From positions 62,001 through 126,000 of the forward strand of contig JAQBRT010000001.1 in NCBI GenBank assembly GCA_028286345.1: a DNA stretch of 64,000 bases, written 5' to 3'. Made by a program: the position numbers and the translations under genes. The DNA comes from Candidatus Saccharimonadota bacterium. GTDB lineage: Bacteria; Patescibacteriota; Saccharimonadia; Saccharimonadales; UBA4665. Under the pieces are notes generated by a model that was not told the origin of the DNA, searched no databases, and saw only the letters and a program-made list of their open reading frames with translations. How positions within the stretch are numbered: position 1 is the stretch's first letter; every line of letters begins with the position of its first letter. Below, piece after piece: positions 39,523 to 47,680 of the stretch.

Positions 39523-39550
39523 CTCCCCCTACTGGGCGAGCTTCGGAACT
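39523..39550 (-). repeat. 28-bp direct repeat, copy 2
   Basis: Second copy (CTCCCCCTACTGGGCGAG...), 25 of 28 bases like 39186-39213. It lies between the stop of the gene at 39585 and the terminator at 39486-39511. Confidence 0.7.
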
Positions 39551-39584
39551 ATTCCAAAGCTTTCGAGCATGAGCAAGTAGTATT

Positions 39585-39971
39585 TTATTCTTCTAGCTCG
39601 ACACTATTAGATCGCGCAACAAAAAAAGCACGATAGGCTTCCGTAAGTTCGTCTTGTTCTAGCCCAAAGCCGGCACCGGCATTAGTGGATTGCCATGGCA
39701 ACATCGAAGTTCTCCAAGGCTCTTGTCGTGCCTTTTCTGCCTGTGCTTCAAGTTGGTCTAATGATTCAAATAGTACCCTGCTAAAAAGTGCTGTTCTGAA
39801 TCTCATTTCATCTGCTATCTGCATTTTAAACATAACATAGTGATCTTGCCCTTGATGTGTAACAACAAGCGCTCGATTGAGAAAGTGCTCGCTGCCCAAA
39901 GAATCTATCATTTTTACTCTGGGTGAAGTGATTGTGTCACCACCAAATGATTCGGGGTATGTTTTATTCAT
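39585..39971 (-). CDS. Small hypothetical protein, leaderless
   Basis: 128 residues from MNKTYPESFGGDTITSP; an ATG six codons upstream overlaps the -10. Soluble. The first half is beta-like (ALVVTHQGQDHYVMFKMQI); the second half is helical (LFESLDQLEAQAEKARQEP) and ends acidic. Family not recognised. GATACT ends 6 bases before the ATG, with TTGCAT 17 bases further up. Confidence 0.65.
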   Translation of the reverse strand: MNKTYPESFGGDTITSPRVKMIDSLGSEHFLNRALVVTHQGQDHYVMFKMQIADEMRFRTALFSRVLFESLDQLEAQAEKARQEPWRTSMLPWQSTNAGAGFGLEQDELTEAYRAFFVARSNSVELEE

Positions 39972-39977
39972 ATGCAA

Positions 39978-40006
39978 AGTATCTTTCAACTATTAATGCA
40001 ATGCAA
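39978..40006 (-). promoter_or_regulatory. Promoter giving a leaderless mRNA
   Basis: -35 TTGCAT (40006-40001), 17-base spacer, -10 GATACT (39983-39978), ending 6 bases before the ATG at 39971. Confidence 0.75.
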
Positions 40007-40011
40007 GCATA

Positions 40012-40036
40012 AGAAAAAGACTTCCACAGAAGTCTT
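40012..40036 (-). terminator. Intrinsic terminator of the Crp-family gene
   Basis: Perfect 8-bp stem AAGACTTC (40017-40024), 4-base loop, GAAGTCTT (40029-40036). On the minus strand it is followed by TTTCTT. Confidence 0.78.
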
Positions 40037-40057
40037 ACATTGTGCCTGGTTAGTTGC

Positions 40058-40759
40058 TTAGTCTTCGAAAGGCAGTTCTTCGTCGAGCAAGCCCCAAAGG
40101 TTGGGGCTGAGGCCGCCGTTAATCTCGTGGCTCAGTGCCTTAAGGTCTTTTAGGATGATGTTACTGGTGTTGTAGTCGATCAACTTCTTGGTTTTGAGCT
40201 TGTTTAGCTCGCGGACGGCACTTTCGCGGCTTAAATTGATTGAGCTAGCCAGGTCTTGCTGGGTAAAGTACGGCAAAACCAGGTCGCCATTGTCGTCCCA
40301 TTTGCCAAAGCGGCTGCCGAGGAACAGCAGCCGGTACACCAGTCGTTCGCGGGCGTATTTGTACTCGAGGTTATCGATGCGGTCGAGATAGATATTAAAC
40401 TGGCTGACGACTTGCTGCATGACTATAAAGCCCATTTCGGGATCATGGGCAGTGTGTTCCAAGAACTCGTCGCGGCTGAGGCGCATCAGGACCGTTGGGG
40501 TAATCGTTTCGTAAAAAACATTACGCCGGACACGGTGGACAATCCAGGCCAGCGGAAAGATTTCGCCAGCCCCGTAGATGACATGTAGGTATTCTTCGCC
40601 TTCGCGGTTGATAAAGTAGACTTTGACGTAGCCAGATTGGACTTGGTAGAGATGAGAGGGGTCGTCGCCGGGCCGGATCACAATCTCGTCCTTGCCAAGT
40701 GTGAGCTGTTGGCCACGGGCGAATAATTGTTCTAGCGATGCGTGCAGGTCGTGCGCCAT
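40058..40759 (-). CDS. Crp/Fnr-family transcriptional regulator
   Basis: 233 residues. Residues ~12-120 form a cNMP-binding-type beta roll (IVIRPGDDPSHLYQVQSGYV). Residues ~125-150 form the dimer helix. Residues ~155-205 form the winged helix (YFTQQDLASSINLSRESAVRELNKL). No Fnr-type N-terminal cysteines are seen. The cAMP-binding arginine/serine motif is not evident, so the ligand is unknown. AGGAG lies 9 bases before the ATG. A single gene bounded by its own terminator. Confidence 0.92.
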   Translation of the reverse strand: MAHDLHASLEQLFARGQQLTLGKDEIVIRPGDDPSHLYQVQSGYVKVYFINREGEEYLHVIYGAGEIFPLAWIVHRVRRNVFYETITPTVLMRLSRDEFLEHTAHDPEMGFIVMQQVVSQFNIYLDRIDNLEYKYARERLVYRLLFLGSRFGKWDDNGDLVLPYFTQQDLASSINLSRESAVRELNKLKTKKLIDYNTSNIILKDLKALSHEINGGLSPNLWGLLDEELPFED

Positions 40760-40839
40760 GCCCCGGTCTCCTAGTTATCACTATTGTACACTAAGTGCGC
40801 AAGTAGCAACCTGCAAGGTACTTATGCTTAAATATAGGC

Positions 40840-41427
40840 ATGCCTCCGCAGAACCAACCAAATTACGACTTTATCCTCAATCCAGAAAAGCCGCAGCGCT
40901 CCCGCGTACCACAGCCAAAGCTCATGCGCATAGCAGTCCTGGGCGGTGGGTTGGTACTGTTTTTGATCATTGCTTCGATTGTGATTAACCTGGTACGGGG
41001 CAGCAATGCTACCCTGCCCTCACTTACAAGCCTTATCAAGCAACAGCAACTACTAATCCACATTACCGATGATGCCGTTAAACAGACGGGCGTCTCCGTA
41101 GCCAACAGCGGTGCAGCTGCGACCATTGACTTAACCATGGGCAGCCAACAGCAAGAGCTTATCGACTACGCGACCCTCAACCACCTAAAAATTAATGCCA
41201 AGCAATCAACACCAGACACCACAAAAGTAGATAGCGCCCTCCAGGCCGCAGCTAGTGGCGGCACTTATAACGCAACGCTCCACAGTACGCTCGTAACAGA
41301 GGTAACGAACTACCGCGCATACCTACAGCGTGCCTACAGCAACGTCAAAGGTGCTCACGGCCGGTCGATAATCCAAAAAGATTACGACGCCGCCGACCTA
41401 CTCCTTAAACAGCTAAATACTAATTAG
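40840..41427 (+). CDS. Membrane-anchored helical protein, unknown
   Basis: 195 residues. After a basic Pro-rich N terminus, one span (MRIAVLGGGLVLFLIIASIVI, about 29-50) anchors an external domain. That domain is Gln/Ala/Thr-rich and mostly helical (TSLIKQQQLLIHITDDAVK, DYDAADLLLKQL), somewhat like DUF4142-type helical bundles. No catalytic motif. It converges on the MmcQ-like gene and overlaps it by 8 bases. Confidence 0.7.
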   Translation: MPPQNQPNYDFILNPEKPQRSRVPQPKLMRIAVLGGGLVLFLIIASIVINLVRGSNATLPSLTSLIKQQQLLIHITDDAVKQTGVSVANSGAAATIDLTMGSQQQELIDYATLNHLKINAKQSTPDTTKVDSALQAAASGGTYNATLHSTLVTEVTNYRAYLQRAYSNVKGAHGRSIIQKDYDAADLLLKQLNTN

Positions 41428-41737
41428 TAACTAAGCGGTAACTGAGCCGGATGAGGTCTTGCACCTCTTCCCATGGCATTTGGCCGCTGAGCACCAGCGT
41501 ATTCCAATGCTTTTTGTTGAGGTGATAGCCGGGCATGACCTCGTCATATTTTTCCCGCAGTACAACTGCTAGGTTGGGGTCGCACTTTAGGCTGATCTGT
41601 ACCGGGTCTTTGCCTTCGGTGATCAAAGCAAACATCTTATCGTTAACTTTATAAACCGCCACATCTTCGCCAAACGGGTATTCCCGCACGGCGTTTGGCA
41701 TGCTCAATATATAATCTTCAACTTCTTTATGCGTCAT
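41420..41737 (-). CDS. MmcQ/YjbR-family protein
   Basis: 105 residues from MTHKEVEDYILSMPNAVRE. The pattern YPFGEDVAVYKVNDKMFALI, then ISLKCDPNLAVVLREKY, VMPGYHLNKKHWNTL and LIRLSYRLV is typical of the small YjbR (CyaY-like fold) DNA-binding family. The start is placed at 41737 because it overlaps the orn 3' end by 11 bases. A longer in-frame start at 41830 would add unrelated basic residues read from inside orn. Confidence 0.88.
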   Translation of the reverse strand: MTHKEVEDYILSMPNAVREYPFGEDVAVYKVNDKMFALITEGKDPVQISLKCDPNLAVVLREKYDEVMPGYHLNKKHWNTLVLSGQMPWEEVQDLIRLSYRLVTN

Positions 41738-42281
41738 GCCTAAACCACTCGAGGTAGTGTTGCAGTTCGGCAATGCTTGCCTGAATATCGTCAAAGGCCC
41801 GGTGGACTTCTTTTTTCTCGAAGATTTCACCGTGCTTGCCCTGCATCACAATCTTAAATGAACTAACGTCCAGCATCCTGTAGTGCAATTTGAGATCGAG
41901 CTGCGGCCACCACTGTTTAACAAACAGGCGGTCGTTATGAATCGAGTTGCCTGCCAGGATGGCTGGCTCTTCGCCGAAATGTTCTTCGATGAGTGCAATT
42001 AATTCCTTTTCAACCTGCGCCGGGTCTTTGCCCTCGTCGAGCTTATCTATAAAGCTGTCACGGTTAGCTGGGAAGTCCTGCCACCAGGTGTTCTTTTGCA
42101 TCCGGTCAACAACAATGTCGCGGGGTTGCTTAATGCAGGCTTCGTAGCTGGCCAGGGTTTTAAACTCAAAATCGGTGATTTCGGCGGCGATTTCAAGAAT
42201 CACGTCCTCGTTTGGATCAAGGCCGGTCATTTCTAGGTCCACCCATAAAAGTTTGGTTGGAACTGCGTGTTTGTCTATCAT
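41727..42281 (-). CDS. orn: Oligoribonuclease
   Basis: DEDDh 3'-5' exonuclease that degrades 2-5 nt RNAs. LLWVDLEMTGLDPNEDVILE supplies the first Asp-Glu pair, AGNSIHNDRLFV the second Asp, and HRAFDDIQASIAEL the His/Asp of ExoIII. 184 residues, normal. The presence of Orn is consistent with the upstream NrnA-like protein (13916) being inactive. TATAAT ends 8 bases before the ATG (leaderless). Confidence 0.96.
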   Translation of the reverse strand: MIDKHAVPTKLLWVDLEMTGLDPNEDVILEIAAEITDFEFKTLASYEACIKQPRDIVVDRMQKNTWWQDFPANRDSFIDKLDEGKDPAQVEKELIALIEEHFGEEPAILAGNSIHNDRLFVKQWWPQLDLKLHYRMLDVSSFKIVMQGKHGEIFEKKEVHRAFDDIQASIAELQHYLEWFRHDA

Positions 42282-42298
42282 TGCTGGCTATTATAAAG

Positions 42299-42325
42299 CA
42301 AACGAGCCAGTAAGCGGCTCGTTTG
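42299..42325. terminator. Symmetric hairpin between orn and the FMN reductase gene
   Basis: Perfect 10-bp stem CAAACGAGCC-N7-GGCTCGTTTG. On the minus strand it follows the reductase stop by 28 bases and is followed by CTTTATAAT, a weak T-run that is also the orn -10. Confidence 0.65.
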
Positions 42326-42352
42326 CACACATAAGTCTCTCAAACTCTGCGT

Positions 42353-42937
42353 TTATTTGCGGGCAGCGGCCAGGGCGTCGCTGTACCACTTGAGGTCATT
42401 GAGCAGGTCTTCGACTGCTGGTTTTGGACCGTATGGGTTGGCGGCGGCTTCGGCGCTCATGTTGCCTTCTTCATCAATAATGTCGCTCATATGAACAATA
42501 GCAACGCCGGGGCCAGACGGCACAACTGCCATTTTGCTCTCAGACAGGATCTGCTTGAGGTGCACCTGGGCACGGGCACCACCGGCAGAACCATGCGAAA
42601 TCACTGCGCCCGGCTTGTGGATGAACTGGAAATCAACGTAGTCGAGGGCGTTCTTGAGCACAGCTGGGATCGAGTGGTTGTATTCGGCGGTTACAAACAG
42701 GTAGGCATCAAACTCATTAAGCTTGTCGAGCCACTTCTTTGCCACGGAATCGATTTGGCGGCTTGGGTTGTAGCGCGGGCTAACTGGCTCGTCAAAAAAC
42801 GGCATGGGATAGTCGGCCAGGTCGACGATTTCGGCGTCGATGCCATCAACGTTGGCTGCCAGCTTGGCGGCCCACTTTGCCTGTTGCAGGGTCTTGCGGC
42901 CAACGCGGGTTGTCGCAACAATAATTGCTAATTTCAT
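42353..42937 (-). CDS. NAD(P)H-dependent FMN reductase
   Basis: 194 residues from MKLAIIVATTRVGRKTLQ, a flavodoxin-like fold with the FMN-phosphate loop at ATTRVGR. The family motif YNHSIPAVLKNALDYV binds flavin, and GSAGGARAQVHLK follows. It reduces FMN or quinone-type substrates. AAGGAG lies 5 bases before this ATG, so the long in-frame extension to 43063 is excluded. It is divergent from an HxlR regulator with overlapping promoters, which suggests redox- or quinone-responsive control. Confidence 0.92.
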   Translation of the reverse strand: MKLAIIVATTRVGRKTLQQAKWAAKLAANVDGIDAEIVDLADYPMPFFDEPVSPRYNPSRQIDSVAKKWLDKLNEFDAYLFVTAEYNHSIPAVLKNALDYVDFQFIHKPGAVISHGSAGGARAQVHLKQILSESKMAVVPSGPGVAIVHMSDIIDEEGNMSAEAAANPYGPKPAVEDLLNDLKWYSDALAAARK

Positions 42938-42954
42938 ATCTACTCCTTTTATGC

Positions 42955-43006
42955 TATACTTTTTATAGTTAGTAATAAGTATAAAGCCATTACTATACTT
43001 TGTAAA
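42955..43006. promoter_or_regulatory. Overlapping divergent promoters with inverted repeats (HxlR/FMN reductase)
   Basis: For the reductase (minus): TTTACA (43006-43001), 17 bases, TATACT (42983-42978). For hxlR (plus): TATACT at 42994-42999, ending 9 bases before ATG. Inverted repeats TATACTT...AAGTATA (around 42956-42983) and AGTAAT-N12-ATTACT (42971-42994) overlap both and are candidate HxlR operators. Confidence 0.65.
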
Positions 43007-43008
43007 GC

Positions 43009-43356
43009 ATGAAAAGCACCTCTGTAATCGAACCAATTGAAACCAAAGTCGGCTGCATCGCATCGGCTATGGACGTTATTGGAAATAAATGGACAGCCCT
43101 GATCCTGCGAGACTTATTTGCCGGTCCAAAACGCTTTGGCGAACTAGAAAAATCCGTCGGCTCAATTAACCCGCGCACCCTGTCCCAGCGCCTAGACGAC
43201 CTTGAACAATTCGGCATTATAACCAAGCAAAGCTTTGCCGAAGCCCCTCCCCGCATTGAATACACCCTGACAGAAAAGGGCGAAGACCTCTTGCCTATCC
43301 TGGAACAGATGGCTACTTGGGGCAACAAGTACTACCAGTCCCCTGGCGAGTGCTAG
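43009..43356 (+). CDS. HxlR-family transcriptional regulator
   Basis: 115 residues, a winged helix-turn-helix of the HxlR type: GNKWTALILRDLFAGPKRFG, INPRTLSQRLDDLEQFGII and the wing YTLTEKGEDLLPIL. A cysteine at position 16 (KVGCIASAMDVIG) sits where redox-sensing members such as YodB and HypR carry theirs. Divergent from the FMN reductase; probably represses it until oxidised (inference). The 3' end overlaps msrB by 4 bases. Confidence 0.92.
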   Translation: MKSTSVIEPIETKVGCIASAMDVIGNKWTALILRDLFAGPKRFGELEKSVGSINPRTLSQRLDDLEQFGIITKQSFAEAPPRIEYTLTEKGEDLLPILEQMATWGNKYYQSPGEC

Positions 43357-43754
43357 GATTTTTCTGGCTTAAAGTCGAGTGCGGCTGAATTAATACAAAA
43401 GCGCAAGCCGGTCGGCTGCTCGGGTGAATCATTAAAAACGTGGCCTAGCGCGCCGCCACATTTGGCACAAAAAACTTCGCTACGTGCCATGCCAAAACTG
43501 TCATCATGTTCGACGCGGATGGCTTTTTGGTCAACAACATTATAAAAACTGGGCCACTCGTTACTTTCAAACTTAGTAGCACTGTTAAACAGCACATTGC
43601 CGCAGCCAGCACAGGTGTAATCACCAGTTTTATCGTTATGCAGTAGTTTGCCGGTCCCAGGGTATTCTGTTCCCCGTTCACGGAGTATGTGGTACTGGTC
43701 CGGCGTTAGTTTTGCCTTCCAGTCGTCTTCGGTCATACCGCTTATGTCGTCCAT
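43353..43754 (-). CDS. msrB: Peptide-methionine (R)-S-oxide reductase
   Basis: Repairs methionine-R-sulfoxide in proteins. The 133 residues include YHILRERGTEYPGTG, two CxxC zinc pairs (CAGCG and CAKCGG), FESNEWPSF, GHVFNDSP and the catalytic RFCINSAAL. The zinc site is retained, unlike DnaG. A short in-frame alternative start lies 6 codons in. With HxlR, FMN reductase and MscL it forms a stress-response neighbourhood. Confidence 0.95.
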   Translation of the reverse strand: MDDISGMTEDDWKAKLTPDQYHILRERGTEYPGTGKLLHNDKTGDYTCAGCGNVLFNSATKFESNEWPSFYNVVDQKAIRVEHDDSFGMARSEVFCAKCGGALGHVFNDSPEQPTGLRFCINSAALDFKPEKS

Positions 43755-43760
43755 GGTTAA

Positions 43761-44177
43761 CTAGTCTTTCTGCTTATCAAGCTTATCGAGATTAAAGATC
43801 CTGATAATTACATAAATGGCTGCCAGCACGAACAAAAAGTCGATGAGCACATAGACAAAAGCACCCCAACCAAAATTGGCGCTATGGGTTAGGAAATGCC
43901 CAGTAAAAGTGCGCTCCTGGAGCCTTTTACCACCAAACACCAACGTAAATAACGGATTAATGAAGCTGTTGACCATCTGGTCGACTAGGCTTTTTACTTG
44001 GGTACCAATGACCAGACCAACGGCTAGGCCAACAATGGCGTGTTCGCGCAAAAAGTCGACAAAGCCGCCAACGACTAAGTCTGGTGTAACAATGACCGAG
44101 ACTTTCGGGTGCTTTTTACCTTTGGGGCTTTCAATTTTAACCGTGGTGCCTTGTTTGCTGACTTTTCTTTCGGGCAT
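43761..44177 (-). CDS. mscL: Large-conductance mechanosensitive channel
   Basis: Opens under membrane tension to release solutes on hypo-osmotic shock. TM1 is recognisable in FVDFLREHAIVGLAVGLVIG; TM2 is AFVYVLIDFLFVLAAIYVII. The C-terminal bundle is short. The N-terminal amphipathic helix is preceded by about 35 extra basic residues (KVSKQGTTVKIESPKGKKH), longer than in E. coli MscL. It lies 8 bases downstream of argS. Confidence 0.9.
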   Translation of the reverse strand: MPERKVSKQGTTVKIESPKGKKHPKVSVIVTPDLVVGGFVDFLREHAIVGLAVGLVIGTQVKSLVDQMVNSFINPLFTLVFGGKRLQERTFTGHFLTHSANFGWGAFVYVLIDFLFVLAAIYVIIRIFNLDKLDKQKD

Positions 44178-44185
44178 GTGACTCC

Positions 44186-45850
44186 TTACATTTGTTCAGG
44201 TGCTGGGATGCCAAGCACTTGCAGGCCGCTACGCAAGGTATCGGCATAGTGGTTAACCAGGTGCAGGCGCACAGCTTCGCGTTCATCACCAATCACCCGG
44301 TTATTTTCATAAAAACGGTTGAATGTCTGGGCAAGTTCGTAGAGGTAGCTACAAATGTGGTGCGGCATCAGCTCGGCTGTGGCACGGTTAACTACCTCTG
44401 GGTATTCGCTAATTTTACGAACAAGTGAGCGTTCACCAGGCTGCAGGTCCACGAGAACGCTCGCTTGGCCTTCGGCTTTGCGTAAAATGGAGCGGGCACG
44501 GGCATGGGCGTATTGCAGGTACGGACCGCTGTTGCCTTCTAGGCTGACCGATTCTTGCGGGTCGTAGATTAGGTCGCCACCGATTCGGTTCTTTAAGAAA
44601 GCGTATTTGACTGCCCCGAGCACAGTTTGGTCATTATCTTGGCCGGTGGCAGCTTTGTTGGCTTCGCTGGCGGCGTCGAGTACGTCAACGGCACGCAAGA
44701 AATTGCCCAGCCGGCTACTCATCTTGGTGCCACCTTCGAGTTTAACAATGCCATGCGTTAGGTGGCGGGTGCGCGCTGGCAGCTCGGGCATAAACTGCTC
44801 TATACTCTTTAACACTACCTTCATATACTCAACGATGTCGTTGCCAGTGATAATAATTGACTGGTCAAAGGTGTAATCGGCCCATTTTTTCATAATTAGG
44901 CCAACATCTTTGGCCTCATAGGTTGGCAGGCCCTCGGAGTTAATAAATACCCGGGTATGTAGGCCATAGGACTCGGCGTTAAAGATAATGGCGCCGTTGC
45001 TTTCCTGGTAAACATCGCCAATATGGTCGCGGACAGTTTGCAGGCCGATTGGCGCTGTTTCGCTCTCAGGGTAATACTTTTCAAAGTGGCTGCCAATGCG
45101 GTCATAAAAAGTATCAAAGTACTTATAGCTCCAGTGACGGCAGGTCCAATAAACCTGGGCAAAAGGCGATTCATGGTCCTGGTCTGTGTGGAGTTGGTAG
45201 ACACGCTTGTTGATAGCAATTATTTCTTGCTTCGCTTGCTCGTCAGTTTCGTAGGCATTGGTGCCTTCAACGTAGGCGGCGGCCATCCATTCGGAGCGTT
45301 CTTCGATTGTAATAGATTGCAGGCGGTCCGGATTTTCGCCCTCCAATCGCTTGATGATGGCCCACATGGTTTTACCAACGTGCAAGCCAACGTCTCCACC
45401 GAAGTTAACGCGGTGCACCGTAGCACCTGCTTGCTGCAATAGGTTGGCGATGGCATCACCTACCACACTGGTGTAAAGGTGGCCGGCATGCAGAACTTTA
45501 AAAGGGTTTGGGTCAGAATATTCGGCAACGATGTTTTTGCCAAGCAGTGAGCGTTCCGGGTGCTGGGCGGCGGCTTCTAGCAAGGCGGCGTCATTGAACC
45601 TTAGGTTAATGAAGCCTGGTCCGGCCACGCTTACTTCTTGCAGTTTGTCTTTCAATACCTCGCGGAGCTTGGCTGCCAACTCCTCGGCTACTTCGCGGGG
45701 GTTGCGCTGCAAGCGGCCGGCTAACTGTAAGGCGACATTGGTTGCGTAGTCACCAAATTGTTCCTCGGGGCGCGTTAGCTCAATGGCCACGTCTTGGCCA
45801 AACAATTGCTGTGCAGTTGCCTGCACCGACGCCTCAAGCTGTGTTTTCAT
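44186..45850 (-). CDS. argS: Arginyl-tRNA synthetase
   Basis: Class I synthetase, 554 residues. N-terminal Add-1 domain, then the HIGH motif as HAGH in NPFKVLHAGHLYTS, KMSKS as KMSSR in GTKMSSRLGN, and a C-terminal DALR anticodon domain (YLYELAQTFNRFYENN). A -10 TATTAT ends 7 bases before the ATG (leaderless). Followed closely by mscL. Confidence 0.96.
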   Translation of the reverse strand: MKTQLEASVQATAQQLFGQDVAIELTRPEEQFGDYATNVALQLAGRLQRNPREVAEELAAKLREVLKDKLQEVSVAGPGFINLRFNDAALLEAAAQHPERSLLGKNIVAEYSDPNPFKVLHAGHLYTSVVGDAIANLLQQAGATVHRVNFGGDVGLHVGKTMWAIIKRLEGENPDRLQSITIEERSEWMAAAYVEGTNAYETDEQAKQEIIAINKRVYQLHTDQDHESPFAQVYWTCRHWSYKYFDTFYDRIGSHFEKYYPESETAPIGLQTVRDHIGDVYQESNGAIIFNAESYGLHTRVFINSEGLPTYEAKDVGLIMKKWADYTFDQSIIITGNDIVEYMKVVLKSIEQFMPELPARTRHLTHGIVKLEGGTKMSSRLGNFLRAVDVLDAASEANKAATGQDNDQTVLGAVKYAFLKNRIGGDLIYDPQESVSLEGNSGPYLQYAHARARSILRKAEGQASVLVDLQPGERSLVRKISEYPEVVNRATAELMPHHICSYLYELAQTFNRFYENNRVIGDEREAVRLHLVNHYADTLRSGLQVLGIPAPEQM

Positions 45851-45868
45851 TGTCTCTATAATAACAGA

Positions 45869-46540
45869 TTAGCGCTTACCCGACCGCAGTAGTGCGGCGC
45901 CCGTCCAAAACATGGTGTACATACTGCCTAGAAGCGCAAAGAATGTTAGGATCGTGACCAACATCTGTGGATAAGCGCTGGGGTGTAGCAAACGGTCCGA
46001 GACATCAAACAGCAAACCGCCAGGATTTGTCAGTATGTCCCAGCTATTCCAGCGCAGGTCACGGCCTACGTAAATCGCAAAGCTGCAGATAAATAGTGTC
46101 AGCCCGATCCAATACCCGGCTTGGCGCGGCGGCATCCGCTTCTTGAGCTCCAGGTGAATCAGGTACAGGCTGCTCATGCCAAGCAGCACACCGGTGTAAA
46201 TAAAGCTGGTAAACATAACGGCGTCATACAAAATGTCCACCCGCGACACATTTTGTAGATGGATAAAGTCACTAATCATATAAAAGCTGTTTGGTAGGAA
46301 TACCAACCATAAAAAGCTGGCAACTAACGCCGGCCACGATGACCACAGCTGTTTTTTTAAGATACGCACCAGCCAAAAAGTCAGGCCAAACGGGATCCAG
46401 GCCAAGAACAGGTTCCACAAAAAGTAAGAGTACTCAAAGCTGTGGTTGCGCCAGGCGCCATACCCAAAAAAGGCCACGCTCACCAGCATTGAACCCAGCA
46501 GCGCTATCATAAACCGTTGCTGCTTGGTGTACTTCTCCAT
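45869..46540 (-). CDS. DUF1361 integral membrane protein
   Basis: 223 residues with about seven spans. The DUF1361 features FLWLVFLPNSFYMISDFIHL and IYVGRDLRWNSWDIL are clear. The family has no established function. TATACT ends 6 bases before the ATG; no Shine-Dalgarno. It ends 18 bases before argS on the same strand, so read-through is possible. Confidence 0.88.
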   Translation of the reverse strand: MEKYTKQQRFMIALLGSMLVSVAFFGYGAWRNHSFEYSYFLWNLFLAWIPFGLTFWLVRILKKQLWSSWPALVASFLWLVFLPNSFYMISDFIHLQNVSRVDILYDAVMFTSFIYTGVLLGMSSLYLIHLELKKRMPPRQAGYWIGLTLFICSFAIYVGRDLRWNSWDILTNPGGLLFDVSDRLLHPSAYPQMLVTILTFFALLGSMYTMFWTGAALLRSGKR

Positions 46541-46559
46541 ACCCCTAGTATAGCGCGAG

Positions 46560-47591
46560 CTACTCGTCGAGCGACTTCTTGAGGTTTTCGATCAGCTCTA
46601 CCGGTGTAGGGTTAACATTGCTGAGCAGCGCTGTGTACAGCGTAACGAAGTCACCAAGGGCAATTGTAAACATCAGCTCCTGGATGAACGGGTCACCTTG
46701 GGCTGTCACGATTATTGGTGCTGGGCGCATCCCAGACAGCAGGCGGGCACTCACCTCGAAGCGCTTTTGGACACGGGGATGTTCGGCAGAACTACGGAGG
46801 TCGATTATGGTATACGGCTTATCGACTGGCTGCTTGGTCCAGCCCATAAACTCATTGTGGTTAAACTCTGGGAACTCGTTAGTCCAGGCAATGTGCTTGG
46901 CATTTTCGTTGAAGCTAATCTTCCATTTGTAGGCGGCAGGTGCCAGCTTTGGGCCAGCGTAAATCACCGGCGACTTGCCAATACACTCTTGGGCAATCTG
47001 TTTAGCGGCATTTTTATCAGTTGGCACCGTTGGTAGCCAGGCCTGGATTGCATCTTTTAAGAACTCGGCTTGGGCAGCCAGTTCGTCAGCCTTGCCGTCC
47101 GTCAGGCCAAGTTTATCGGTTGCGGTTAGTATAGCCTTAAGTCCGTACCACAGGGCGTGGCGTGGCTGCAGGCCACCAGGCAGGAGCAGCAAAGGGTAGT
47201 TCTTTTCACGTGCCAGGTCTGCCAGCTGGCCGCCAGCGGTAATCACAATAATACCAGCGCCCTTGCCTTCTGCTTGGTGTAGCGCCGAAATGGTTTCTTC
47301 GGTGTTACCAGAATAGCTTGATACGAAAACCAGGCTATCCTCGCCCACATAGGCTGGGAGGTCGTAGTTGCGTACAACTTCAAACGGCCGGTCAAAGCCA
47401 GGCCAAACTTTAGCAACCAGTGCGTACAGCGCCGAGCCGCCCATTCCAGCAAAGACAATATTTTTAATACTATCGGCATGCGGCTGAATCTCAACTTCAT
47501 ACTCATATTGCAGCTGCTGCCACTGTTTTTCTGCAATGCCCAAGGCATCTTGCGGGTCGCGATCGTGAATGACTTGTAGGTCGTCAAGCAT
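46560..47591 (-). CDS. Bifunctional phosphoglucose/phosphomannose isomerase
   Basis: 343 residues of the PGI/PMI SIS-domain family, which interconverts fructose-6-phosphate with glucose- or mannose-6-phosphate. Seen: NIVFAGMGGSALYALVAKVW, FVSSYSGNTEETISAL (SIS phosphosugar loop), and a C-terminal HNEFMGW. Start at 47591 (MLDDLQVIHD): GGAGGA lies 4-5 bases before it. It would supply glucose-6-phosphate for the trehalose enzyme at 17069. Confidence 0.92.
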   Translation of the reverse strand: MLDDLQVIHDRDPQDALGIAEKQWQQLQYEYEVEIQPHADSIKNIVFAGMGGSALYALVAKVWPGFDRPFEVVRNYDLPAYVGEDSLVFVSSYSGNTEETISALHQAEGKGAGIIVITAGGQLADLAREKNYPLLLLPGGLQPRHALWYGLKAILTATDKLGLTDGKADELAAQAEFLKDAIQAWLPTVPTDKNAAKQIAQECIGKSPVIYAGPKLAPAAYKWKISFNENAKHIAWTNEFPEFNHNEFMGWTKQPVDKPYTIIDLRSSAEHPRVQKRFEVSARLLSGMRPAPIIVTAQGDPFIQELMFTIALGDFVTLYTALLSNVNPTPVELIENLKKSLDE

Positions 47592-47680
47592 CTGTTCCTC
47601 CGTTCGGGTTATTTTTCTCAAGAACTGCTTATGGTATATTTTAAAGTAATTACATACGACAATCTACTAGGGGGGCAATA

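Noticed and set aside
42938-43063. 42-residue N-terminal extension of the FMN reductase
   Set aside because: It would run through the divergent promoter region, and AAGGAG precedes the internal ATG at 42937.
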